Under the pieces are notes generated by a model. It had not been told where the DNA came from, searched no databases, and saw only the letters and a list, made by a program, of their open reading frames with translations. From positions 868,001 to 932,000 of the forward strand of contig NZ_MWQN01000003.1 of the NCBI RefSeq assembly GCF_002024165.1: a stretch of 64,000 nucleotides of DNA, given 5' to 3'. How positions within the stretch are numbered: the stretch's first letter is position 1; every line of letters starts with the position of its first letter. Both the position numbers and the translations under genes were made by a program. The stretch is from Embleya scabrispora. Its GTDB lineage: Bacteria; Actinomycetota; Actinomycetes; Streptomycetales; Streptomycetaceae. Shown here one piece after another: positions 42,489 to 50,440 of the stretch.

Positions 42489-44588
42489 ATGACGTCGCCT
42501 GCCGCGCCTTCGCCCACACCCCCGCCGTGGCCGCACTGCGCGGAAGGCACGACCACGACCGATCCCGTCGGATGCCGGGGCGTACACGTCACCGGACACA
42601 CCCGGTGCCTGGCCCACCTGCCTTCCCCGGACCGAGCCGCCCACCTGGCCGCCCTGGTCCCGGGTTCGAATGTCGACCACCGCGGCACCACTTTCGACGG
42701 CCCCCTGTTGACCGCGCTCCTCGACGCGCTCCGGGATCCGATCACTGCCCGCCCTCGTCTCGGGTCGGCCCTTTTCGAAGCCGCGACATTCACCGCCGAC
42801 GCCGACTTCCGCGGTGCGACGTTCACCGCCGACGCCCGGTTCGATACTGCGGCGTTCACCGCCCGCGCCCGGTTCGACCGAGCGACGTTCACAGACGCCG
42901 CTCAATTCGAGCGCGCGACGTTTTCCGCCGACGCCCGATTCGACCGCGCCACGTTCACGGCCCGCGCCCAGTTCTACGGTGCGACATTCGACTCCCACGC
43001 GCAGTTCGGCGATGTGACCTTCACCGCCAATGCCTGGTTCAACCGGGCGACCTTCAGCGCCGGAGCATGGTTCGACGGCGCGGCCTTCTCGGCCGACGCC
43101 CGGTTCGACGCCGCGGAGTTCGGCGCCGCCGCCGACTTCGGCGACGCGACGTTCACCGCCCGTGCCCGGTTCGGCGCGGTGATCTTCTCCGCCGATGCCC
43201 GGTTCGATGCCGCGACCTTCGGTGCCGACGCCGACTTCGGCGACGCGACGTTCACCGCCCGGGCCCGATTCGGTGGCACGAGGTTCCGGGGGAACGCGTC
43301 GTTCGCCGACACCGGATTCGTCGGCCGCGTCATGTTCGGCCGGACACGGTTTCACGCCGACGCCACGATGGTCGGGGCGGTATTCGACAGCGAGGCGTTC
43401 TTCGGTGGGACGGTGTTCGAAGAGCATGCCAACTTCGCCGGTGCCACCTTTCGCGGTACCACTCTCCTCGGCCCTCTGGAGTGCCGGGGCCGGCTGATCC
43501 TGACCGGCGCCGTGTTCGGGGTACCGGCCACCATCCAGGCCGTGGCCACCGCCGTCGAGTGCGTCCGTACTCGGTGGGACTCGGCCGCCACCATGCGCCT
43601 GCGCTATGCCTATGTGGACCTGACCGATGCCGTGCTCACCAACAACCCGGTCACCATCGCCACTCACACCGCGCCCTTCGTCGACACCTACGGAATCGCG
43701 GTCGACGAGCGCGCGATGACCGGGACCCCGGACATCCGTCTCGGCTCGTTGGCCGGTGTCGACGCCGCCCACCTGGTCCTGACCAACACCGATCTGACCG
43801 AGTGCCGCTTCTTCGGCGCCGTCCACCTCGATCAACTCCGCCTGGGCGGCGAAACCGCATTCGCGCGTACCCCACCCGGAATGGACGTACGTCGAGTGGT
43901 CCCGCTGCGCTGGACCGACCGCTTGGCCCTGGCCGAGGAACACCACTGGCGCGCCACCGCCCCGGGGCGCGCCCGCCTGCGAGCGGGATGGGCCACCGCA
44001 CCGCCGCAGCCGGGGCCGGCGGCATGTCCCCCCGGGCCACCCGCGCTCGCCGCGCTGTACCGCCAACTCCGCAAGGCGTTCGAGGACGGCAAGGACGAAC
44101 CCGGCGCCGCCGACTTCTACATGGCCGAGATGGAAATGCGCCGCCTCGACCGACGCCCCGGCCGGGGCCATGCCGAGCGCGGCCTCCTCACCGCGTACTG
44201 GGCCCTGTCCGGGTACGGCCTGCGCGCCTCCCGGGCACTTGCTTGGCTGCTCCTCGCGATGGCCGCCACCGTCCTGGCGATGGTGCTCTGGGGACTGCCC
44301 ACCAGCGACCCCAAACCGCTGACCACCGGCACCCAGGCGGCACCCGGGCAACCCGTGTCGCTCACCACCGACAACCCCGAGCCGGTCCTCACCGGCCCAC
44401 CTCGAACACGACTGACCGGCAAACGCGCCGAGAAGGCGACCAGGGTCGTGCTCAACTCCGTGGTCTTCCGTTCCTCCGGCCAGAACCTCACCACCGCGGG
44501 TACGTACATCGAGATGACGTCCCGCTTCCTCGAACCCGTCCTCCTGGGCCTGGCCGCGCTCGCCATCCGAGGCCGGGTAAAGCGCTGA
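42489..44588 (+). CDS. Pentapeptide-repeat membrane protein
   Basis: A 699-residue protein. Residues about 90-330 are a long run of the ten-residue pattern ATFTADARFD (pentapeptide_3-type, an Ala/Phe ladder), forming a right-handed beta helix. A second region has DLTDAVLTNN-type units. Then follow a helical linker (LYRQLRKAFEDGKDEPGAADFYMAEMEMRR) and two membrane helices (LALAWLLLAMAATVLAMVLWG-like and LGLAALAIRG). The helical linker plus C-terminal channel-like part is shared by a group of actinobacterial proteins. The ATG at 42489 is provisional; the frame is open upstream to 42324. Membrane role unknown. Confidence 0.8.
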   Translation: MTSPAAPSPTPPPWPHCAEGTTTTDPVGCRGVHVTGHTRCLAHLPSPDRAAHLAALVPGSNVDHRGTTFDGPLLTALLDALRDPITARPRLGSALFEAATFTADADFRGATFTADARFDTAAFTARARFDRATFTDAAQFERATFSADARFDRATFTARAQFYGATFDSHAQFGDVTFTANAWFNRATFSAGAWFDGAAFSADARFDAAEFGAAADFGDATFTARARFGAVIFSADARFDAATFGADADFGDATFTARARFGGTRFRGNASFADTGFVGRVMFGRTRFHADATMVGAVFDSEAFFGGTVFEEHANFAGATFRGTTLLGPLECRGRLILTGAVFGVPATIQAVATAVECVRTRWDSAATMRLRYAYVDLTDAVLTNNPVTIATHTAPFVDTYGIAVDERAMTGTPDIRLGSLAGVDAAHLVLTNTDLTECRFFGAVHLDQLRLGGETAFARTPPGMDVRRVVPLRWTDRLALAEEHHWRATAPGRARLRAGWATAPPQPGPAACPPGPPALAALYRQLRKAFEDGKDEPGAADFYMAEMEMRRLDRRPGRGHAERGLLTAYWALSGYGLRASRALAWLLLAMAATVLAMVLWGLPTSDPKPLTTGTQAAPGQPVSLTTDNPEPVLTGPPRTRLTGKRAEKATRVVLNSVVFRSSGQNLTTAGTYIEMTSRFLEPVLLGLAALAIRGRVKR

Positions 44589-44589
44589 C

Positions 44590-44987
44590 TCCGCGGGCAA
44601 AAAGCCCTGGCCGGGCACCGGTTGGCCGAGCACGTCGAAGTCGATGACACCCGGCCCCTGTTCGCCCGGCACAACGCTGCTCGGCTTCGGGTCGCGGTGC
44701 ACGACGCCCGCCGCGTGCATCGACGCCGGCGCCTCCGCGGGAGCGGCGACCAGGCGGAGCAACACGGGCGCCGTGAACGCCCCGCCGACCCGCGCCCCCG
44801 GGAACTCCCGTCCCATCGCCATCGACAACGCCATCGGAGCGCAGCGCGCGCCGAGGTGGATGCGATGCGCGGCACCCTGAAGGCAACGGTCGCCTCCGGT
44901 CCCGACTCCGTCGTAGCCGCTGAACGCAGGTCCCACCGGCGCCTGTTCGGTGGCGACGACCCCGGCCGACACCTGTGAACCGGACAC
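44590..44987 (-). pseudogene. Remnant of a Ser/Thr protein kinase gene
   Basis: In one minus-strand frame the translation has GGAFTAPV, MHAAGVVHRDPKPSSVVPG and GVIDFDVLGQPV. These correspond to SGAFTAPVL, GVVHRDLKPSNVLL and VIDFGIAR of streptomycete membrane kinases. The catalytic Asn is Ser, the DFG is DFD, and no N-lobe glycine loop or Lys survives; the frame then runs into the pentapeptide gene. So this is a decayed or truncated kinase piece. Overlap with the pentapeptide gene end suggests the break occurred at this junction. Confidence 0.6.
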
Positions 44988-45217
44988 GACGAAGCCGGCC
45001 CGCCCGAGCAGGGCGGGGCCGGTCTCGTTCCGTCGGCGGCCTGCGCGGTGGATTCACGGCCTGCTCGACCCGGTCGACCGCATCGCGCGACTCCGATCGA
45101 GCGCGGGCCGTCTGTCCGCGCGCGGGTCGACCGCCCGCAGTCGGCGCGGCAGCAGCCCATCGACCGCTTCGGGTCCGCCGGCACGGCCAAGCCGACCCAC
45201 GGCGGCGCCCGTGCCGC
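44988..45217. other. Spacer without a gene
   Basis: 230 bp between the kinase remnant and the end of the DUF1963 gene. Short hypothetical frames run through it but none has a ribosome binding site or domain. It could be further decayed remnant; nothing more can be supported. Confidence 0.4.
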
Positions 45218-46087
45218 TCAACACTGCGCCACCAGGCGGGCCCGGTCGAAGCGCCGGTCGGCGAGGTCCTCGGAGCGGATCAACCAGTACAGGGTCCCCG
45301 CGTCGCCCCATTCCATCCCCGCGTCCTCGTCACTGTCGAACTGGGCGAGCAGGAGCCAACGCGTGGCCTCCGCGTCCAACTGCGGCTCCCCCCAAGGGCG
45401 TTCGACGCCCAGGTCCGCGCTCGCCGCCTCGTACTCCACCGGACCCTGGATCGGCACGGCATGACCGCCGACGCGGTGGCCGATGCGGCCGTCGAGCTTC
45501 GCGAAGGCACGTCGGAACGGCCGCAGCCCGACCGGGATTTCCCGAGGTTCGGGCCACGGATCACCGCTGCCGAGCAGGGCCTCGCGCACCTGTGGCAGCC
45601 AGAGATCGGGCGCACTCTGCTCGACGTCCGCCGCCAACTCCACCCGCGGGTACGGTGCCGGCCCGCAGGGCGGCTCCACCGGCGAGACCGGTGTGCCCTC
45701 CGGGACATACAGCACCCGGGCACCGACCCACGTCTGGGGATCGTAGACGGAGACGAACGCCGACTCGTCGTCGCCGGCATCCTCGCCCCGGCCGTCGAAG
45801 TAGAAGAACAGCAGCGTCCCGTCGCCCGGAACGCCGGCGGCCCGCCCGGCCGCCGGCAGCGCCGCACACCGTACCGAGGCGATGAACGACAACGGTCCCA
45901 CCTCCGGCCAGTCGGGCCAATCGACCCCACTCGGCAACTCCGGCACGCCGCCGAGGACCGCGACGACCTGCTCGCCCGCATCGGCTCGGCGCAGCCGAAC
46001 ACAGGGACGCAGCAGCGCAATCCATCGTTCGGCGAGGTCGGAGGGCAGGTGCTCGGCGGCAAGCCGGGAATAGCGCTCATCGGTCAT
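45218..46087 (-). CDS. DUF1963 protein
   Basis: A 289-residue YwqG/DUF1963-like protein. Typical parts: GVPELPSGVDWPDW near the start, LSFIASVRCAALP, DGTLLFFYFDGRGEDAGDDESAFVSVY, and the C-terminal LLLAQFDSDEDAGMEWGDAGTLYWLIRSEDL, which ends in the usual region of this fold. Role unknown, cytosolic. The start is ATG 46087 (MTDERYSRL); codons upstream are GC-rich filler. It is preceded by a strong terminator hairpin. Confidence 0.85.
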   Translation of the reverse strand: MTDERYSRLAAEHLPSDLAERWIALLRPCVRLRRADAGEQVVAVLGGVPELPSGVDWPDWPEVGPLSFIASVRCAALPAAGRAAGVPGDGTLLFFYFDGRGEDAGDDESAFVSVYDPQTWVGARVLYVPEGTPVSPVEPPCGPAPYPRVELAADVEQSAPDLWLPQVREALLGSGDPWPEPREIPVGLRPFRRAFAKLDGRIGHRVGGHAVPIQGPVEYEAASADLGVERPWGEPQLDAEATRWLLLAQFDSDEDAGMEWGDAGTLYWLIRSEDLADRRFDRARLVAQC

Positions 46088-46150
46088 GTCGACGATGATC
46101 CCGCCCGCCCCCGACATCCGACCACCGGCCGCACCGTCGCGCCACAAGGA

Positions 46151-46188
46151 CCCGGGGCCGCCATCCCTCACGGGACGGCGACCCCGGG
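46151..46188 (-). terminator. Strong hairpin terminator
   Basis: A 17-bp stem with two mismatches and a 4-base loop (TCAC): CCCGGGGCCGCCATCCC at 46151-46167 pairs with GGGACGGCGACCCCGGG at 46172-46188. It lies 27 bases after the stop of the I36-like gene and before the DUF1963 start, so it should end transcription of the I36-like gene. Confidence 0.75.
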
Positions 46189-46215
46189 CGGTCGTACCGA
46201 AGTGCCCGAGCGGTC

Positions 46216-46626
46216 CTACCGGCCGAAGTCCTTGCCGACGACCAACGGTCGGCCGGCCGTGTCGGCGGACGCGAGGTCGCGCCCGGCCTCGACGCGCCCG
46301 TCCACCGTGTACTGGTAACAGGGGAATCGAATGCACACCACGGAGCGGCTCACGCCGTGGAGCACGTCGAAGCCGGTGCGGTTCGCGATCGACAGAACCG
46401 GCTCCCGGATCGTGTATCCGGCGTCACCGCGCTCCTCGATCGCCCGCGCCGAGACGACCGTGCGCGTTCCCGTGAGGCTCTCCCCGCTGTAGACGCAGAG
46501 GTTCCCCGTCGGGCAGGAGGTGTCGGGAGCGGCGGCGTCGGCCCGCGCGGTGGGCGCGAAGACGAGCGCGCCCATGAGGGTGCCGGCGACCACGCCGGAC
46601 GCCACGGTGGCGAGTGAGCGGAACAT
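46216..46626 (-). CDS. Secreted peptidase-inhibitor I36-like protein
   Basis: A 136-residue exported protein. Signal peptide: MFRSLATVASGVVAGTLMGALV then ARAD. The mature part has SCPTGNLCVYSGESLTGTR with two cysteines, as in peptidase inhibitor I36/SMI family domains, and CIRFPCYQYTV with two more, so two disulfides are likely. ATG at 46626 follows an AGGAATGAGGA-like site. It may be a small extracellular inhibitor or a structural protein. Confidence 0.75.
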   Translation of the reverse strand: MFRSLATVASGVVAGTLMGALVFAPTARADAAAPDTSCPTGNLCVYSGESLTGTRTVVSARAIEERGDAGYTIREPVLSIANRTGFDVLHGVSRSVVCIRFPCYQYTVDGRVEAGRDLASADTAGRPLVVGKDFGR

Positions 46627-47205
46627 CGAAGTGTCCTCATTCCTTGTCGTGCGTTCTACCTGGCTGAGACCTGGCTGAGTTCGTACCTGTGCGGTCGAGC
46701 CGGCCCCGTCGCCCAGTGGGCCGTGCGGTTGGTTGGCCCGGCTTCGACGCAGGCCACATTTCCCTATCGACAGCGGTGCGTGAAACCCCATTTACGGACA
46801 GTGGCGACACGCTCTGATTTGGCCTCGTTACCGAAAGTGGACAGTGCTTTCGGCGATCATGTGACCAGTCGACTACAGCCGGTGAAATCCCGAAAAACAC
46901 CCGAGCGAGCCGAAAGTGAAGAACCCCCTCCTCCGCACGCTCCAGGGGGGCCGCACATCCACATCGCGCAGAACCCCCCGCCCACTCTCGGACACCACCC
47001 CATGGCCGATTCCGAAGGGTCACGGATTCCGATTCCGGATGCGGGCCTCGCAGAGCGGCTCAGGCCCGTCGTGACTCGACACCGGCCGTCTCTCACCAGA
47101 GCCCCGGGCGGGCTCGGTGACCGGGCGCGCGGTCCGGTTGCGGCGGCCTCCGCAACGACCGGGCGGGGCTCTCGACCGGGTTCGGGGTTCGGTGGCCGTC
47201 CGGGG
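46627..47205. other. Intergenic region between injection-system operon and I36-like gene
   Basis: 579 bp without a supported gene. The left part (about 46740-46900) is the most AT-rich stretch of this half of the window and probably holds the I36-like promoter. The right part has a hairpin at 47137-47156. Frames that cross it have no domain or ribosome binding site. Confidence 0.6.
47137..47156 (-). terminator. Candidate terminator of the injection-system operon
   Basis: GTTGCGG and CCGCAAC form a 7-bp stem with a 6-base loop (CGGCCT), starting 50 bases after the last stop of the operon at 47206. Short, no T run, so moderate support. Confidence 0.4.
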
Positions 47206-48384
47206 TCAGCCCTCGGTCAGCCGCAGCACGAGGTTGGCGCGGTCGATCGCGGTGAGCACCGGACCGGGTGGGACCGCCGCCGCCCGGGCCCGCTCGATCA
47301 GCGTCGCGGCGTCGGCCCGGGCCAGTTCGGCCACCGTGCGCTCGCCCAGTACGTCGCCCAGATGCGGGGTGTCCGCGACCGCGAGCAGGGCACGCGCCGG
47401 CAACGCCCGTACCGCCGCCGGGTCGTCGGCGGTCAGCACGTCCTCGGCGCGACTGTCGTCGAAGGCGTGCGCCGCGGCCTGCCGGGTGACCTCGCCCCAC
47501 CGCGACCCCGCCAGGCTCTCCCCGGGTTGGCCGCAGTAGAAGCCGAAGCCGCCGAACGAGGCGGCGAAGCGGCGGTTGTACAGCGGGTCGACGGTGAGCC
47601 GACCGTCCGCCGCCGCGGTGAAGTCGGCCAGCACCACCCACGGATCGGTGGGGCACGACGGGCACGGCCGGGTGCCGTTGTCCGTGATTCGCGACGAACA
47701 GCCGGTCGTCTCCTGGCGGGTGTCGTCGATCCCCTCGAGATACGCCGGAGGCAGCGTGTCCAGCACACCGAGCTCGAAGCCCTCCCGCACCCGGCTGTAC
47801 TCGCAGGCCGTGTCCTCGCACCCGCACCCGGCCGCCGCCACGGGCGCGGTGAGGCATTCGTCGTACCGCACCGCCAGGTAGTACGTGCGCCCCGGTTCGC
47901 GGCGCCGGCGCACCGGCGCGCACCACGGGTCGGTCGGCGGCGGGCAACCCTCGGTCCCACCGGGCAGCGCGTCGCGAACGTCGACCCGCACCGGATGCTC
48001 GATCACGATCTCGTCGCCGTACGGGCCCAGCACGTAGCCGGCGGACACGTCGAGCAGCCACGGCAGCCGGCCGCCGTCGCCGAACCGCACGGGGTTCACG
48101 GTCGCCCCGCACACCACGCCCCATCCGTGCAGCAGCCGGTTGTGTCGGCGCATACGCTCCAGCAGCCAGACCCCGGTCTGCGTCAGGTCCTCCGGGCCGA
48201 CGAGTTGTCCGCCGAACCAGCGGGGGCGCAGCCGTCCCGTCGCGTGCCCCGCCAGGCAGTCACCGCACCCGCAACCGCCGGAACCGGACCCACCGGTTCC
48301 GGCATCGCCCCCGCCGCACCCACAGCCGCACCCGCCCGGCCCGCCCGGCGCCACGGGCCGGATCGTGTGTTCGTACCCGGTCAA
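47206..48384 (-). CDS. Injection-system-associated protein with LHGWGV module, Cys-rich
   Basis: A 392-residue protein of no named family. Residues 18-45 are Gly/Cys-rich (CGCGCGGG and CGCGDC). Residues 54-136 are the module shared with three neighbours: RPRWFGGQLVGPEDL, LHGWGV, then GYVLGPYGDEIVIEHPVRVDV. The rest is beta-rich with several Cys pairs (CGCEDTACEYS, CSSRITDNG, CPSCPTD) and a helical end. The start at 48384 is a TTG with GAGGGACG just upstream and a stop codon three codons before it. It ends the injection-system operon. The Cys clusters might bind metal. Structural or fibre role is inferred from location. Confidence 0.7.
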   Translation of the reverse strand: MTGYEHTIRPVAPGGPGGCGCGCGGGDAGTGGSGSGGCGCGDCLAGHATGRLRPRWFGGQLVGPEDLTQTGVWLLERMRRHNRLLHGWGVVCGATVNPVRFGDGGRLPWLLDVSAGYVLGPYGDEIVIEHPVRVDVRDALPGGTEGCPPPTDPWCAPVRRRREPGRTYYLAVRYDECLTAPVAAAGCGCEDTACEYSRVREGFELGVLDTLPPAYLEGIDDTRQETTGCSSRITDNGTRPCPSCPTDPWVVLADFTAAADGRLTVDPLYNRRFAASFGGFGFYCGQPGESLAGSRWGEVTRQAAAHAFDDSRAEDVLTADDPAAVRALPARALLAVADTPHLGDVLGERTVAELARADAATLIERARAAAVPPGPVLTAIDRANLVLRLTEG

Positions 48385-48412
48385 CGTCCCTCAGCTCCTC
48401 GGTAGGCGTGTC

Positions 48413-48475
48413 GGTATGTGCGTCGATGTGCGTATCGGTGTGCGTGTCCGTGTGCGGGCAGGTGTGCGTCTGGAC
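48413..48475. repeat. Short TGTGCG-type tandem repeats
   Basis: The 118-bp gap between the last two operon genes contains at least six copies of TGTGCGT or close variants spaced by 6-16 bases (for example GTGCGTCGAT, GTGCGTATCG). It is simple-sequence DNA with no gene. It follows the start of the 47206-48384 gene and resembles the low-complexity spacers at 53351 and 60882. Confidence 0.6.
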
Positions 48476-48502
48476 AGGCGCCTCGGTCCACGGCCGCCGG
48501 GC

Positions 48503-50440
48503 TCATTCCGGCGCCGCCGTGAACGCGATGTGCAGAAACCCGCCGGGGGTTCCGTCGAACAACCGCTCGCCGACCGTCGACCGGGTGCCGAGGGCACCAC
48601 CCCGCAGCGACGGGAGCGGGTGCCGGTCGCCGGACCAGATCGAGAAGAGCGTGTGGTTGTCCAACGCGGTGCCGAGGAAGTCCGCGTCCAGCGCCAGGGT
48701 CGGCGCGTCCGCGCCCACCGGCGGCACCGGGACGGTGTCCGAGGAGCGCACCTGGAGCAGGAACTCCCCGTCCGGCTCCGCCCCGGTCACTTCGAAGATG
48801 TACGTAATCGACTCGGCAGGCGCCGGCGACTCGTCCTCGGACCGCCCGGCGACGCCGCCGCCCAGTTCGAGCCGCCGGAAGCGGGCGATCCGATCACCCT
48901 CGCGCACCGCCTGGAACAGCCGCACCCACCCCTCGGGGTCCGCCAGGGCGGCATCGGCGAGCGCCCGGTCCACGGTGAGTCGGATCAGCGGCCTGCGCGC
49001 GAAGCGCAACGCTCCGGCCCGGTCCGGGCGTACGCCGCCCTCGGGCCACACCCGCAGCAGCCGGGGCGCGCGCTCCTCGGCCCCGAGGGTCGGCGGCGGG
49101 AACGGCGTGAACACGTGCATCTCGCCGCCCTGGGTGCCGTTGCCGGAGGGGAACGGCGGGACGGCGGTGAGCGGTGCCCGGTCGATCAGCGTGTTCAGGG
49201 TGGTGTCCCGGGGCGCACCCGGGGTCAGCGTCCACAGCGTGTTGCGGTCGGCCGTGGTCAGTGCCGTGCCGACCAGGTCGGGGTCCAGGGCGAGTCCGTC
49301 CGGGCCCTGCGCGCGCGGCGGCCCGCCGAGCGCCACCCTGCTGCCGACCACGAACACCGTCGAGGTGAGCAGCCCCTCGCTCTGGAGGCCGACGGTGTAC
49401 GCCACACCCTCGCCGCCGGCGGGCACCGTGACGCGGGTGAACGCGCCGCCGGCTCGGGTCAGGGTCAGCCGCCGGGCGCCGAGGTGGTCCAGCTGCCACA
49501 GGCCCAGCCAGGTGTCGGGGGCGTCGAACGCGGCGTCCACGAGCGGCCGGTCGAAGGCGATCTCCAGGCGCTTCTCGGCGACGAACGCCCGCCAGGTGTC
49601 CGCGTTCGCCCCGGTGCCCACCTTGGGCCACAACCCGGTGATCCGGGGCGGGGCGGTGGTGTCGGCGCAACACCTGTCCACCCGCGCGGCCAGGCCCATC
49701 AACAGGTCGAACAGCACCCGGTTGGAGTACACGACCGGCCGCGCGGTGACCGTGTCCAGATCCGGCGCGTCGGGCGGGTCGTAGGTCACCGTCGCCAGTG
49801 CCAGGCACTCCTCGACGCACCCGCAGTCGTGTTCGACGGTGTCGGCGACCTTCTCCCGGCGGTCGAAGTGCTCGCCGGGCCGGGTCGGGAAGATCGCGGC
49901 GCACTGCGCGGCGCTCAGCCCGACCGGATCGGGTTCGCCGGCGGTGATCCGCAGGGAGAACCGCTCCAGGGTCAGCGAGGGCACACACTCCTCGCGCACC
50001 TCGCAGTCCACCACGGGCATACGCGCGTACTCGGCCCCGCACTCGTGCCGGCACAACCGCAGTACCACCGTGCCGGTCTCGATCGGGTCGCCCTTCGGGT
50101 CTCCCGCGCAGTCCGTGGGCTGGTTCGGGTGCTCGATCCGTACCTGCTCGTCGACCACGATCAGCCGGCCGTGGCCGTCCACCGCGACGCCGGGGAAGAC
50201 GGTCAGCGCGCCGTCGGTGCCGAGTTCGACGTCGAGCCCGCACAACACGCCCGGGCCGAGGCCGAGTCGGGCCAGGGTGGCCGCGGTCCGCCGGTGGTAG
50301 GACTGTTCGACGTACCAGTGGCGGACGTCCATCGACTTGCCGGGGTAGAACCGGTTGCGCACCGGCGGCGCCGGGGCCGCGTCCTCGCCGCCGCAGCCGC
50401 ATCCCGTGTCCGACCCGGAGTGTCGTCGATCCTGACTCAC
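48503..50440 (-). CDS. Injection-system-associated protein with N-terminal module and a duplicated domain
   Basis: A 645-residue protein of no named family. N-terminus GCGCGGED, then a divergent copy of the shared module (29-104: RNRFYPGKSMDVRHW, GPGVLCGLDV, GVAVDGHGRLIVV). A Cys-rich part (about 128-215) with CRHEC, CEVREEC and CGCVEEC follows. The last 380 residues are two copies of a domain of about 185 residues (267-449 and 461-645); both have a W-P strand at the start, DR.L.DAA, LALDxDxxGTAL near the end and GG..H.F. The GTG at 50440 overlaps the upstream stop (GTGA). Repeated beta domains suggest a fibre or surface element. Confidence 0.75.
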   Translation of the reverse strand: MSQDRRHSGSDTGCGCGGEDAAPAPPVRNRFYPGKSMDVRHWYVEQSYHRRTAATLARLGLGPGVLCGLDVELGTDGALTVFPGVAVDGHGRLIVVDEQVRIEHPNQPTDCAGDPKGDPIETGTVVLRLCRHECGAEYARMPVVDCEVREECVPSLTLERFSLRITAGEPDPVGLSAAQCAAIFPTRPGEHFDRREKVADTVEHDCGCVEECLALATVTYDPPDAPDLDTVTARPVVYSNRVLFDLLMGLAARVDRCCADTTAPPRITGLWPKVGTGANADTWRAFVAEKRLEIAFDRPLVDAAFDAPDTWLGLWQLDHLGARRLTLTRAGGAFTRVTVPAGGEGVAYTVGLQSEGLLTSTVFVVGSRVALGGPPRAQGPDGLALDPDLVGTALTTADRNTLWTLTPGAPRDTTLNTLIDRAPLTAVPPFPSGNGTQGGEMHVFTPFPPPTLGAEERAPRLLRVWPEGGVRPDRAGALRFARRPLIRLTVDRALADAALADPEGWVRLFQAVREGDRIARFRRLELGGGVAGRSEDESPAPAESITYIFEVTGAEPDGEFLLQVRSSDTVPVPPVGADAPTLALDADFLGTALDNHTLFSIWSGDRHPLPSLRGGALGTRSTVGERLFDGTPGGFLHIAFTAAPE

